This document shows, piece after piece, positions 10,981 through 21,667 of a stretch of 64,000 nt of DNA (within the stretch, counting starts at the first letter, position 1; each line of letters starts with the position of its first letter). Source of the DNA: Parapristionchus giblindavisi (Eukaryota; Nematoda; Chromadorea; Rhabditida; Diplogasteridae); assembly GCA_943737045.1 (NCBI GenBank), contig CALSFV010000009.1, forward strand, positions 744,001-808,000. Direction: 5' to 3'. The notes beneath the pieces are model-generated. The model was not told the DNA's origin. It worked only from the letters and a program-made list of their open reading frames with translations, and did no database searches. Made by a program: the position numbers and the translations under genes.

Positions 10981-11061
10981 TTTGTTTGAAATAATTAAAG
11001 CGAAAGACGCACCAAAGTTCCGTTAAAACAAAAATTTTAGTTTGAAAAATCTATGTGGGAA

Positions 11062-13148
11062 TTAAGAGCTCGGATCTGTAAGACTCGAGCATTGTCCGGA
11101 CATTTCGCCAAGAATTTTGATTCAGGCCACTCCACTTAATGGGTGTAGGGTACCTTGGGCCCAGATTACAAAATGGTACTCAAAGTGGCCCTAGCAGTGG
11201 AAAGCGGCGCGCCAGGAAGGCGCGAAGTTTGAAAACTCGATTATCATATTTTTTCAACCGAACAAGCTTGAGTCCAAATTTCTTCGGCATTGTGTTAGGC
11301 ATCCCCAATGTACACAGAAACACCATTGAGATTAATTTTAAGCAATTCCTAGACTAATTTTTTTAACTCGAATTTTCGGTTTTTTCAATTTCTCGACATC
11401 TGAATTTCAATTCCGCAAAAGCTCTCTAGTATATCCATGGAGCACAACTACTAGCGCATGTAACCCTGCTAGGCGGAAATCGAAAAAAAATAGGTCTGAT
11501 TGTCTCCAACTTGGCTCAGACTCGTTGTTTCATAATTTTTGCTGTATTTTCAAAACGATTAGTGCGGAATTGTGGTCTACTCAAAGTTTAGAGGTGAGAC
11601 TAGTAAAATGACACAAGATTGTGCTTGAATCAGTTTCCAACTTACTTTCTGTAACATTCTATCTAAGTACTTTGCAATGTACATAATCAATATGAAAATC
11701 GTTAATTTTGGAAAATTCATATTTTTTACCATGACCCCGGGGTCATGGAAATCGATTTTTTCAAAAGTGAGCCGAATGCCGGGATTTCAGTTTTACTATG
11801 TTTACTCATCATGAAACTTCACATCGTCGTTGTCATTTGCTAATTGTCGCGGCATTCGAGTCGAAAAACTGCAATATTTCTGAAATTTTCCGTGAAAGTA
11901 GGCACTCAAATTGATTTTTTTTGAATTTTCCAAAATTAACGATTTTCATATTGATTATGTACATTGCAAAGCAGGGCTGTGCGGCATGAGTATATTTTCG
12001 GCATACGGCATAACGGCATATGCCGAATATTTTTTTCGGCATATTTCGGCATAAAAACGGCATATAATATATTCGGCATAAGTTTCCAAATGATAACTGA
12101 TCCGATTTTTATCAATATTTCAATGTTTTAGGCGAAAACATTAAAATCCTTTTCTAAAGATGTGTTAATCGATGTTTAAGATTTAGTTACAGGTTAAAAA
12201 AGCTGAAGAATACCAGAAAAAAATTTATTTGCGTATTTTTTAATATTGAAAAATACTCAAATTTTGCCATATAGTTAGTAGTTTTATGCCGAAAATATTT
12301 ATACTTTTTTATGCCGTTTTCGGCACGGCATAAGCGGCATAAAAAACCGGCATAAACGGCATTTTCGGCATACCGGCATGGCCATGCCGCACAGCCCTGT
12401 TGCAAAGTACTTAGATAGAATGTTACAGAAAGTAAGTTGGAAACTGATTCAAGCACAATTCTGACTTTTTCGCACGCATTCAACATGAAAGTTTTCGAAA
12501 AATGGTTGAAAGGAGAGATCAGCCATTGAGCATTGGCTGAATATTCTTCACATCATTAGTATTTCACAAGAAGCCGCATAAATGAAAACATTTCAAAGTT
12601 GAGAAATTTTGAAACGCACTAATCGTTTTGAAAATACAGCAAAAAAATATGAAACAACGAGTCTGAGTCAAGTTGGAGACGATCAGACCGATTTTTTCCG
12701 ACACGCGCAATCCAAGATCGATTTCCGCCTGGCAGGGTTACATGCACTAGTAGTTGTGCTCCATGGATATACTAGAGAACTTTTGCGGAATTGAAATTCA
12801 GATGTCGAGAAATCGAAAAAACCGAAAATTCAAGTTTAAAAAATTAGTCTAGGAATTGCTTAAAATTAATGTCAATAGTGTTTCTGTGTACATTGGGGAT
12901 GCCTAACACAATGCCGAAGAAATTTGGACTCTAGCTTGTTCGGTTGAAAAAATATGATAATCGAGTTTTCAAACTTGGCGCCCACCTGGCGCGCCGCTTT
13001 CCACTGCTAGGGCCACTTTGGGTACCATTTTGTAATGTGGGCCCAAGGTACCCTACACCCATAAAGTACAGTGGCCTGAATCAAAATTCTTGGCGAAATG
13101 TCCGGAATCTGGCCGAAATGCTCGAGTCTTACAGATCCGAGCTCTTAA
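11062..13148. mobile_element. Palindromic TTAA element, family C
   Basis: TTAAGAGCTCGGATCTGTAA and its complement at 13129-13148 bound a 2.1-kb near-palindrome; GACTCGAGCATTGTCCGGAC follows the tip. It contains AGTGGCCCTAGCAGTGGAAAG / CTTTCCACTGCTAGGGCCACT near the ends and interior blocks shared with element D. The right arm hosts a nested hAT element (11972-12399). No complete coding frame is present. Confidence 0.8.
11972..12399. mobile_element. hAT-type MITE H1 with CGGCATA filler
   Basis: The inverted tips are CAGGGCTGTGCGGCAT and ATGCCGCACAGCCCTG, flanked by an exact 8-bp duplication TTGCAAAG (11964-11971 and 12400-12407). Uninterrupted relatives of this site (CATTGCAAAG.ACTTAGATA) exist in element D near 6869. 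The interior is dominated by degenerate CGGCATA/TATGCCG units plus an AT-rich core. A sister with the same tip but different filler is at 51309-51715. Confidence 0.9.
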
Positions 13149-13605
13149 AATAAAGAGGAACCACATAAAGATATTTATGAAATTTCTTTATTTTAAATAA
13201 ACCAAACTTTAGGTCCTTCCTTCTAATATCTCTTTCAAAAAAACTTCCTTTGAAAAAAAAATGAAGGGGTGTGAGTATACAGAAATCATAGAATTAAGCG
13301 ATAAATAGTTAGCTGACATCGCAATGACTAGTTAAAATATTGAAATATTTAGAAATATCTCTTTACTGTGGAGCAAATGAAAGAATTATTGATAAAGAAA
13401 ACAAGAAAACTCGTAATTTTTATCTGGTACATTGATAAAAATATAATTAATTTAATGAGCTTTATTTAGTGAGCTCATAGAGATACAAATTTCTGATGAA
13501 AATGCTAAAAAGTGGAGGAGACTTTGTAGTTAATGATAAATGTTTGTCAGTGTTTTATTAATTGCAAAAAAAAAGTAAATGAAACTTTAATACTAAACAA
13601 TTTTT
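13149..13605. other. Region without recognised features
   Basis: AT-rich sequence with no long frame, no paired splice sites and no repeat shared with the rest of the window that I noticed. Confidence 0.4.
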
Positions 13606-13760
13606 AGTTGTGCTTCTGCCGTTGACAAGAACGTTGACAAGAACTATCGGATCAACATGGTGGAGTATGAATAGTCATGACTTTACCCGTTCCATCCCCA
13701 CCTAGCGATGATCGCTTGACGTGATAAATTTATTATTATTATTTATTATTATTCTGCCGT
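13606..13760 (+). pseudogene. Non-LTR retrotransposon 3' stub
   Basis: A short frame TIGSTWWSMN resembles the RIGQRWWSLTDDE end of the RT stub at 56641-56883. It is followed by GATCGCTTGACGTGATAAATT and a (TTATTA)n tail (about 13728-13752). This arrangement fits the truncated 3' end of a non-LTR element. Only the tail and a few residues support it. Confidence 0.45.
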
Positions 13761-14277
13761 TGCTTCCTTCCATCCTCATCTCTCACACTCTCTTCACCTC
13801 CACAATGCGGTGTGACATTTGCGAGACCCGTAACGTGTCACGGATTCGTTCACGCAAATTTTGAAGAGTGTTGGGCGTCGAGTTCTGTCTCACGACTGTG
13901 AACAAATCATTATCGTTGTTCTCTGAGTTGATTGATTGTGAGCGCAATGAATTTTTGATCTTTTGTTTCCAAACAAGAATGCCTCTTGACCAACTTTAAT
14001 TTTTTTGTAGGCCCATTTTCTTTTTCTTGACCTAAAAACCTTAATTCAAAGAAGGATCTACTCAAATAATTCAGAAAATGGCGCAAAGAATTATTATGAA
14101 TCTAGTTTAATCTAGTCTGATGACCACTGACGATGAGTATTACTAAAAAAAACTATTATATAATAGTGCAAGTGTGTATCTAACACATACTCATTTCAAC
14201 AAATGGCAATCCACAGCGTTCTCATGACTTTCAAAGCAAGAACGACCGCTCAACATACAAATTCTCTCGAATATTGA
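13761..14277. other. Region without recognised features
   Basis: No gene, RNA or repeat boundary could be supported here. CATTCTCTCAC-type pyrimidine runs and short frames only. Confidence 0.35.
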
Positions 14278-14541
14278 CCGTATAAAAAACACTTGTTTAT
14301 TTGGTACGAGAGTAGCCAACCACTCCCACAAGAGACTTTCTTGTTTTGCATGGTTCAGAAACTATGCCGATCTCTTTTATATATAATATAGCGCGCGGCG
14401 AAGGTCAGCCGGGTTAGAGAGAGGCAGCGGAGAGACAATTGAGAGGCGGGGCGAGGTGTAGAAGGCTACATCTCTCGATTGTGACTTCCGTTCGTTAGCA
14501 CCATTTGTCATCTTCTTATGCAAGTACATTTTATACGCACA
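14278..14541. mobile_element. MITE family M, copy M2
   Basis: The element runs from (C)GTATAAAAAACACTTGTTTA to CAAGTACATTTTATACG and contains TTTGGTACGAGAGTAGCC, CATGGTTCAGAAACTATGCC and GCGCGCGGCGAAGGTCAGCC. Its reverse complement, with modest divergence, is at 28031-28286. Confidence 0.75.
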
Positions 14542-15741
14542 ATACAATGGTCTCTCCTTTGTCGTGCTTTCGAAGAAAAATGGCTTGGACCAGAATACTG
14601 TGAATCATGCATGAAACTCAACAGATAGATAATTGTATACAAAATTACATATAACATGCACGACAACTGAAAGCGATAGTAGTTGTGAGTTAGCTAGGAA
14701 ATCATGAACATGCAAGTTTTAGACTACCTAACGATGCAATCAGACTTCCACTATCGTCCCATTCAACTATTTCGCCCCGTATGCCAACTCGTCAAGACTA
14801 ATTTCAGGCTTGGGAATATTCATCAGAGATAGTATTTATAAATATATATATATATTTATTTACCACAAGGTAAACGTGTATGAACAATAAATATTAAGCA
14901 AATGGATGAAATACAATTTTTTTAGGGATAATATAAATGAGGATCAAGGAGGTAACGGAATTGAGGGGATTGAACATTGAATACAAGTATAATAATGATA
15001 ACGAAGTTGTGGCCAAACTGATCAGTCATTGATTTTTAAAAGTTGATTCTGTTCTCTGGTCGGGTAAGTAACCGAGCCGCTCGCAAGAAGAAACTGTTAT
15101 GCATGTATTGGAAACGAGATCCACAATTGGAGAAGTTTAACCCATTTCTAGTAACGTAGGTTTTGAAATAGTGGTTTTTATTATTTGAAATCCTAGTTTT
15201 CCCTCTAAGTAGTTTGATGGACATTTTAATGTCAATGTTTAGCCTGCGCAATAGTATTTATAAATGAATAAATTCAACGTTCGTATGCACGAAACGAGAA
15301 ATATATATATAAATGACGAGTGAAAATAGTTTGAACTATAATAAACATGATTTATTTACGAATATGCCAGAGTGGGATATCATAGCATATTATTACATCT
15401 AATCGTCGTTACAACACTTCAATAATTATTAGTCTTACAAGTTTTGTTAGTCTTTTTTTCAGGTGTGACTGGCGAATCCTCGTCACGGACAAGGATCCGC
15501 ATTACACATAAGGGTTTAGTAGTGATGTTAGATAGAGTTGTTCATCTAATAAAATTCGAACTTGAATTTGCTTGAACTTGAATTTACTTCAGACTGAGTA
15601 ACAATGTCTTCGGAATCTAAAAAAATATAATATAGCAGAAAAAGTCATTCCACCTTATTTTATGGATCTCTTCATGATGAACATTTTCTTGTGGTAAATA
15701 TATATTTGTCAAACATTATATAACATCAAAGTAATGATGCT
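14542..15741. other. Region without a supportable gene
   Basis: AT-rich, with only short frames (largest 71 codons, minus strand, 15036-15251) lacking recognisable motifs or supporting splice sites. A (TA)n-like tract is at about 14837-14860. Confidence 0.35.
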
Positions 15742-16798
15742 CAATGGTCTCAATTCGGCCTGACCTTATGAAGTGTCAATAGTGTGACTAAAATTAGCTA
15801 TATATGCCGATCGCAAATCCGTTTTTAGACAGTGCCTAATCGACCTGAGCTTCGAGAAAATCGATCTTGAAATTTGGCTTTCTTGGCTGGCTGGTCGATT
15901 CGAAAGTTCGCATGGTCTCCTACACTAAACTATCCCGATGGTTTCATTAGCTCATCTATCCGCCATCACACATCGACTGTCTTGGTGCACTGGATAAGGT
16001 GTCTACGTTCACTTTTGATTGCCACGGGTTCGATCCCCTTTGAAGCAATTTTCTTTTGCTAATTTTTATCTTGTCGAAAGATTGAAATTTTTTTTCTGTG
16101 ATTATGAAAACCAGAAAAAGAAATAGGAAAAGTATGTCTCGATAGTTGATAGATGAGTTAACCAACCCATCGGGATATTTTACTAGGGAATGGTTTCTTT
16201 GATGGTTGAAATTTCGGGGAGTGACCTACATAGCAATATTCACCATGGTCTACTTAGTAAGAATCAACTTTCAAAAGTTGCCATTGATCGATTTTTTAAG
16301 CGAAACCCGTCGCATATCCGCCGCACGAAAGACAACCAAAAAGTTGCACTTTTTGTTTTTCTCACTTTTTGAACGCGAATTCGATTGCATTTCATGTCTG
16401 CATGGTAATTCAAGCAAAACATGCTGTTTCAGTGGAAATCAAGTCCAAAAAATCGTTTTTGGCTGTTTTCGTGCGGCGGATATGCGACGGGTTTTGTTTA
16501 AAAAATCGATCAATGGCAACTTCTTAAAGTTGATTCTTACTAAATCGACCATGCTGAATATTGCTATGTAGGTCACTCCCCGTAATTTCAACCATCAAAG
16601 AAACCATTCCCTAGTTAGTGTAGGAGACAGTATGAACTTTCGAATCAGCCCAGAAAGCCAAATTTCAATATCGATTTTCTCGAAGCTCAGGTCGATTAGG
16701 CACTGTCTAAAAACGGTTTTGCGATCAGCATATATAGCTAATTTTAGTCACACTATTGACATCTCATAAGGCCAGGCCGAATTGAGACCATTCCCTTG
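15742..16798. mobile_element. Foldback element F2 carrying one tRNA-like sequence
   Basis: Arms beginning CAATGGTCTCAATTCGGCCT (15742) and ending GGCCGAATTGAGACCATTCC (about 16792) pair over several hundred bases. A second inverted block (ATATCCGCCGCACGAAAGAC at about 16313 against CGTGCGGCGGATATGCGACG) forms the inner stem. Shared blocks with F1 include CTTATGAGATG, TCGAGAAAATCGAT and the tRNA-like segment at 15974-16047, here only in the left arm; the matching part of the right arm is absent. Confidence 0.7.
15974..16047 (+). ncRNA. tRNA-like sequence with Pol III boxes (F2)
   Basis: TGCACTGGATAAGGTGTC (A-box region) and GGGTTCGATCCCC (B box) align with the tRNA-like segment of F1 (ACTGTCACTGGTTCGATCCC). 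The two differ at many positions while the boxes are kept. No functional anticodon arm is obvious. Confidence 0.55.
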
Positions 16799-16828
16799 TC
16801 AGCAATGGGTTATCTTTGTATAATATGA

Positions 16829-16870
16829 GTATAAAAATGGATCGGATCTCAGTTCAACATCATCTTGGAA
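16829..16870 (+). promoter_or_regulatory. Conserved promoter block of the small secreted-protein family
   Basis: TATAAAAATGGATCGGATCTCAGTTCAACATCATCTTGGAA precedes the ATG at 16871. Nearly the same sequence with a TATA-like TATAAATATGG precedes the two sister genes (about 20845-20890 minus; 21109-21149 plus), with identical spacing to the ATG. This fits a shared core promoter and 5' leader, although common descent by duplication alone would also explain it. Confidence 0.55.
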
Positions 16871-17514
16871 ATGTTCAAGCTAGTCATCTTCCTTCTTATC
16901 GTTGATTCAGTTCTTTCATGTGGGGCTGGAGGAGCTGAAGGGGCTCTTCGGGAGGATCATCTTCAGCTAGAAGGTATTCGATACTCAGCATAAATTAATA
17001 AATCAATAGATCATGTGCAATGCTATTCCCCAATCATCAGACTTCTTGATAATTCATTATTTTTTGATAAATAAAGCGAGTATTTTCAATTGAGTATTTT
17101 CCATTTTTCAGAAAGAGAGACACAGGCAACGTCGTCATTTCTGTAATTGTTTCCTCCAAACCATTCTCGCCAGCGACTCATCAAAAAGATATGGATACTG
17201 TTCAGAAACATGTACGGTATATATTGATTATTTGTAGTCAAAACATCGATTCTTCAGATTCATGAGTTTTCATCTTCTTCTGGTCTCAGTTTCAATACTC
17301 TCAATGCTATTGATCGTGAAGCTGAAAATACTCAGGGAAAGTCAGTTTCTAATCTATTAAATATTAAAATATTGATTCAAATAATAGATTCGGTGTTCGA
17401 TTCCGTGTTGTGGGAGAAGCAGAACACTGTCAGAGAGTTACTCAATTCGTACAAGCTGCTGTGAATGAAATCAAAGATGTAAGAGATATAATAATTCGTT
17501 TTTTTAAACAATGA
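16871..17514 (+). CDS. Small secreted protein, family copy S1
   Basis: Exon 16871-16973 encodes a signal peptide, MFKLVIFLLIVDSVLSCGAG. Exon 17112-17211 carries VVISVIVSSKPFSPATHQKD, also present in S2. Exon 17258-17340 gives IHEFSSSSGLSFNTLNAIDR and exon 17388-17478 gives FGVRFRVVGEAEHCQRVTQF followed by VQAAVNEIKD; reading on past a weak donor ends at TGA 17512-17514. Exons 2, 3 and 4 join in phase. Exon 1 ends in phase 1, whereas exon 2 needs phase 2 with the TTTCAG acceptor as used in S2; an internal GAGAG acceptor nine bases in would restore the frame. The start may therefore be frameshifted. No known domain is recognised. Secretion is inferred from the leader. Confidence 0.6.
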
Positions 17515-17665
17515 AAAGAAAGAAAAATAACGAAAATGGCCTTCTCGCTTACAATCCCGTTTGATCGGCCTGATCCGTTCAGATCCATTCACACCGTTCA
17601 TGATACAACTATTTTTACATGTACGATGCATTCTACAAACTCATAAAAGAAAAACTCATACACGG

Positions 17666-17785
17666 TTAAAGGGAGCGTTACCTCTCTCAATGGTCTCTAC
17701 ATTGTGCACACTATTTCTCTGTTCTCTAACATCGAGAAAGCATTGCGCGTAGAAGAGACCATTCAGAGAGGTTACGCTCCAAACG
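17666..17785. mobile_element. TTAA-site MITE, copy P2 (right tip eroded)
   Basis: The left side is TTAAAGGGAGCGTTACCTCT. The interior CAATGGTCTCT...AGAGACCATT matches the P family, and the right side reaches GGTTACGCTCC but then departs from CCTTTAA, so the right TTAA is lost. Confidence 0.75.
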
Positions 17786-17841
17786 AGATCGCAACTTATT
17801 CAGCACTCAAGTAACATTTACACCCAGCCTCCAATACAACT

Positions 17842-17923
17842 GCAGCGGTGTCCGAGTGGTTAAGGAGATTGACTAGAAATCAATTGGGCTCTGCCCGCGT
17901 AGGTTCGAATCCTGCCCGCTGCG
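17842..17923 (+). tRNA. tRNA-Ser (anticodon AGA)
   Basis: An 82-nt gene begins with acceptor GCAGCGG and ends CCGCTGC plus discriminator G. The D-arm region has TGGTTAAGG, the anticodon loop CTAGAAA gives AGA, a long variable arm typical of serine tRNA follows, and the T arm has GGTTCGAATCC. No intron. A TTTT Pol III terminator follows at about 17928. All stems pair, so it is likely functional. Confidence 0.95.
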
Positions 17924-17931
17924 AATTCTTT

Positions 17932-18463
17932 TCCTCAATTTTCATTTCGGAATTTTAACAACTTCATGTGCCTTGCTAAATAAGATGAAATCGAAATCGT
18001 TTTGTTTTCTGTTCCTTTATGAAATGCCACAAACATACACAAAATTACGTCCTAACACCTAGTTCTTACTTTAAAAAGTGTGCGAATGATAACGCAGTCA
18101 GTGGGTGATACAATTTCGTCCTCAAAACACATCAATGAAAGCTTTAAATTAGAACACCCTCTTCACAAGAACTCTCCATGGCGTTCGACAGAAGTACACC
18201 TTTGTTTCAGATGATATGATTATAATCTTTTTTTGTCGATACTGATTTCGAATCCGTTTTCAAAAATTGTCCTAATCCTCCTGTGCTTCGAAAAAATCGA
18301 TATTTAAATTTTGAATTTTCCGACCATCCGGATGGGTTGGCTAAGTCATTCATCAATGATCATCTCAAGGCTGAGAAGTGGAAGGTGTCGGCTTTCATTT
18401 TTTATGCCTCATGGCTTTATCCAATATTGTCACTCATTTCGCAGAAGTCTTTCTCTATCCTAC
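17932..18463. other. Spacer with a diverged foldback-family fragment
   Basis: CTTCGAAAAAATCGATATTT near 18287, then a GACCATC and GATGGGTTGG stretch, resemble the ATCGATATTGAAAT region of F1/F2, suggesting a decayed partial copy. Nothing else is supported. Confidence 0.35.
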
Positions 18464-18543
18464 ATATTAGGAGCAGTGGAGAATCAGAAGTTTTACGTCA
18501 ATGTCGAGGAGTTTGATGAACTCGGATGCATAGCGTACGATTA
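18464..18543 (+). CDS. Candidate terminal exon (unassigned)
   Basis: After a CATATTAG acceptor the frame reads AVENQKFYVNVEEFDELGCI and AYD and stops at TAG 18541-18543. The composition looks protein-like and follows a pyrimidine-rich TCTTTCTCTATCC tract. It could be a last exon of S1, but the phase does not match exon 4 (phase 0) unless another acceptor is used, and a MITE and a tRNA gene lie between. Assignment is unresolved. Confidence 0.3.
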
Positions 18544-18743
18544 GGCTCAGAATCATTATTCTCATGCAAGTCATTTCGTTTTCATTTTGCCAACTCTACT
18601 TTGCATGCCACGTTATTTTGAGGTGAAATTATCATAGTAGAAACATTCAATTGATTAAATTAGAAGACCCGAATTAATGATCGGTCATATATGAAAAAAT
18701 GTAAAAATATAAATTTGTGAGATTGTATGAATAATGGAATTTA

Positions 18744-19075
18744 TTAAGAGACCGGCTCGGTAAGACTCGAGCATGGTCCGGACATTCGCGAGGAATTTCG
18801 ATCTGGCCCTCGATACTTTCATCATAGACACATACCGGGGGGGAGACCGATGAAAGTTATAGTGAAAATGCCCTTGGGCTCAAACCCGGCTCACATATGT
18901 CGCATAAATTAAAAATTTTAAAAATTAATAACTTTTTAATCGCGATAGCTAGAACTTTTATTTCTTTGTATTAGTGAATAACATGTCCTGCGCTCTTACA
19001 AACATTGCTGAATATCATATAGTTCTGAATATGTTTTTTCGTGTCTGATTTTCAGATTTTTTTTCTTGTATCCTC
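18744..19075. mobile_element. TTAA palindrome family B, half copy B1
   Basis: It begins TTAAGAGACCGGCTCGGTAA and GACTCGAGCATGGTCCGGAC and follows the left arm of B2 (19774-20314) for about 330 bp, to the TCAGATTTTTTTTCTTG point, where the centre of B2 lies. The right arm is missing. Confidence 0.75.
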
Positions 19076-19773
19076 GTTGAAGAGATACTGCAAGAAATGC
19101 CATAGTGTATATTGTAGCCCTGACGATTATGCACATGGTGGTCACTTTCCCTTGGCCAGCCAGTTTGTCATAAGCCTCGAGAATTGTGAGATATGTGTAA
19201 ATCGCAAAAATCGAAAATTAAATTTCTTGAAATTCGCAAGAGTAAGAGGTAGCTTTATCATATCATTTTACTCGTAGTGATGCGCGTACATAGGAAAAAT
19301 ATACACATAGACTCGGACTACATTTTTACAAAATTGAGAAAAATAATTATTTTATTTTTATTTTTTCAACTCCCACATTCAGTCGACCGTCAAGGCAAGT
19401 TGATTCATAGGGCGAATGGTGGCTGATGCATGTGCGTTTGCATAAACAACTGCAGCATGAAGAATCGACGTTTCGTAGATCTATAATTTATTTTTTTAAT
19501 TATCAAACTTGAATATTTATATGTTTCTTTCATGTAAATCGGTTGGAAGGTGGCGTATGGCAACCAAAGCTGTACCATTGTTTTCAGTGGGAGTGAACTG
19601 TACTTGAATACCATAATCGCCAGGAATCGCGAACTGATTTTTTTTCAGTCGACCCATTATTTTCAACCATGACCCCGGGTTCATGGTTGAGAATGGCTGA
19701 GGTCGAAAAATTCATGATGATCCCAGACCAAATACTATATGGCATTATATCAACAGTGGGCCAACTTTTATTT
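19076..19773. other. Spacer between B1 and B2
   Basis: No supportable gene. A small hairpin, CAACCATGACCCCGGGTTCATGGTTG (19659-19684), is notable because the same CATGACCCCGGGGTCATGG core marks the centre of element D and part of C. Confidence 0.4.
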
Positions 19774-20314
19774 TTAAGAGACCGGCTCGGTAAGACTCGA
19801 GCATTTTGACCCTCTGCCGGACATTCGCGAGGACTTTCGATCTGGCACTCAATACTTTCATCATAGACACATACCGGGGGGAGACCGATGAAAGTTATAG
19901 TGAAAATGCCCTTAGGCTCAAACCCGGCTCACATATGCCGCATAAAGTAAAAAATTGAAAAATTAATAACTTTTCAATCGCGATAGCTAGGACTTTTATT
20001 TCTTTTTATTGGTGAATAACATGTCATGCACTCTTACAAACACAGCTGAACAATAGGATAAAAGAAGAAAAATCTGAAAATCAGACACGAAAAAACATAT
20101 TCAAAACGATATGTTATTATTGTTCAGCTGTGTTTGTAAGAGTAATGTGACATATTTGAGCCGGGTTTGAGCCTAAGGGCATTTTCACTATAACTTTCAT
20201 CGGTCTCCCCCTGGTATGTGTCTACGATGAAAGTATTGTGGGCCAGATCGAAATTCCTCGCGAATGTCCGGCAGGGGGTCAAACTGCTCGAGTCTTACCG
20301 AGCCGGTCTCTTAA
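19774..20314. mobile_element. TTAA palindrome family B, full copy B2
   Basis: A 541-bp near-perfect palindrome runs from TTAAGAGACCGGCTCGGTAA to TTACCGAGCCGGTCTCTTAA. The arms contain CCGGACATTCGCGAGGA, CATAGACACATACCGGGGG and GAAAGTTATAGTGAAAATGC. There is no coding capacity. Confidence 0.9.
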
Positions 20315-20414
20315 ATCACAAATCACGATATTCCAACAGCAAAAATCATCTTATAATTTGTGAGACGCATTGATAGAAATAGAATGAATTTGTATTTCCA
20401 CTATGTTATATTAG

Positions 20415-20844
20415 TTAGGATGAAAACTTATGAATCTGAAGATTTACATGAAATGTTTCAATAAACTACTAATAACAAGATAAATGCAATACATCTTTCT
20501 CAATAGCATCCATATCTTTCTGATGAGTTGCGGGTGAGAATGGTTTAGAAGAGACAATTAGAGAAATGACATCGTTGTTCGTATCTCTCTTTCTGAAAAT
20601 TAATGAAAAATAGCGGAACAATAAATTATTTTCATTGGTTATTCGTAAAAGTGTATTGATCTACCGAGTAATTCGAAATATTGATTGATTTAAACCTTCT
20701 GTCCGATGATGAAGAAGAAGATGAGGAAGATGAGGAAGAACTTGATGAAGAACTTCCTCCTCCTCCTCCCTTCTTACTTCCACCTCCAGCTCCACAAGAA
20801 AGAACTGAATCCGCCAGAAGGAGGATGAGAACTAGTTTGAGCAT
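20415..20844 (-). CDS. Small secreted Ser/Gly-rich protein, family copy S2
   Basis: Three minus-strand exons join in phase: 20696-20844, 20493-20592 and 20415-20435 (270 nt, 89 aa). The signal peptide MLKLVLILLLADSVLSCGAG is followed by a GGSKKGGGGG run and about 18 consecutive serines, then DRRKRDTNNDVISLIVSSKP, FSPATHQKDMDAIEKD and a short end IHKFSS with stop TAA. The RRKR run could be a dibasic processing site. Compared with S1 the third exon stops early and the fourth is lost, while the serine tract is new. Function is unknown; it is inferred to be secreted. Confidence 0.65.
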
Positions 20845-21108
20845 TTCCAAGATGATATTGAACTGAGGTCCGATCCATATTTATATAGCGATTGAAAGAC
20901 CAATGGTACGCTTTATGGGCGCCTAATCTTTTGGTTTCTTCATGAGGTGTCAAAGAAAAGCATTTAAGTAATCGTTTTCTTAACAATGCCACTAAACTCA
21001 TTCCATTCACGTTATTTTATGGATTTTCTTCCAAGTTTGTTTAGTAATCGATCAAAATTGCATGATGATATTCAGTTTTGGGTTGGCTTTGTAAGGTATG
21101 AATATGCA

Positions 21109-21477
21109 TATAAATATGGATCGGACCTCAGTTAAATATCATCTTGGAAATGTTCAAACTAGTTCTCATCCTCCTTCTGGCTGATTCAGTTCTTTCTTGT
21201 GGAGCTGGAGGTGGTTTCCATCCACCTTTGTCTATGATTAAGAAACTATTTTCAGACTGAATATGATGGCTTTTACTATTTATAACACGGAACAGTTTAC
21301 AACTGTGGTCGTTTGCATGCCCTGGTTTGATAATTTAGCACATTTTGGTGTTAAAAAAAGGAAATATTATGAAATAAAGGAAAATCGGGGAAGAAGTCAC
21401 TTTTCCTCGATTTTTGAATATTTTCAGACAGGAGTGAAGATAATATCGATAATTCTGTATGTTCTGATGATTTGTGA
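21109..21477 (+). CDS. Small secreted protein, family copy S3 (short)
   Basis: Exon 21150-21213 encodes the family leader MFKLVLILLLADSVLSCGAG, ending in phase 1. Exon 21428-21477 after TATTTTCAG joins in phase and gives DRSEDNIDNSVCSDDL and stop TGA, for about 37 aa. The core promoter block at 21109-21149 matches its sisters. The conserved VSSKPFSPATHQKD exon is absent, so this may be a decayed copy that kept promoter and leader. It lies about 300 bp from S2 in head-to-head orientation. Confidence 0.5.
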
Positions 21478-21667
21478 ATCGTGGTTTTTCGCGAGGAAAT
21501 GCTATGAATATACTGAAGATTGACCATTAGATAAAGTAGGACTTTCGCTTGAAACAGCTTACAATTGTTACAATTAACAATGAATTAAAGTCACACCGTA
21601 AAAAAGCTAATATGTGTTGATTATTGTTCAATATGATTAGTGAATATTTCGTATACTTTGAAAGATC

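Noticed and set aside
20681..20866. Plus-strand Asp/Glu-rich frame
   Set aside because: It is the complement of the polySer/polyGly codons of S2; the minus strand has the signal peptide, promoter and splice sites.
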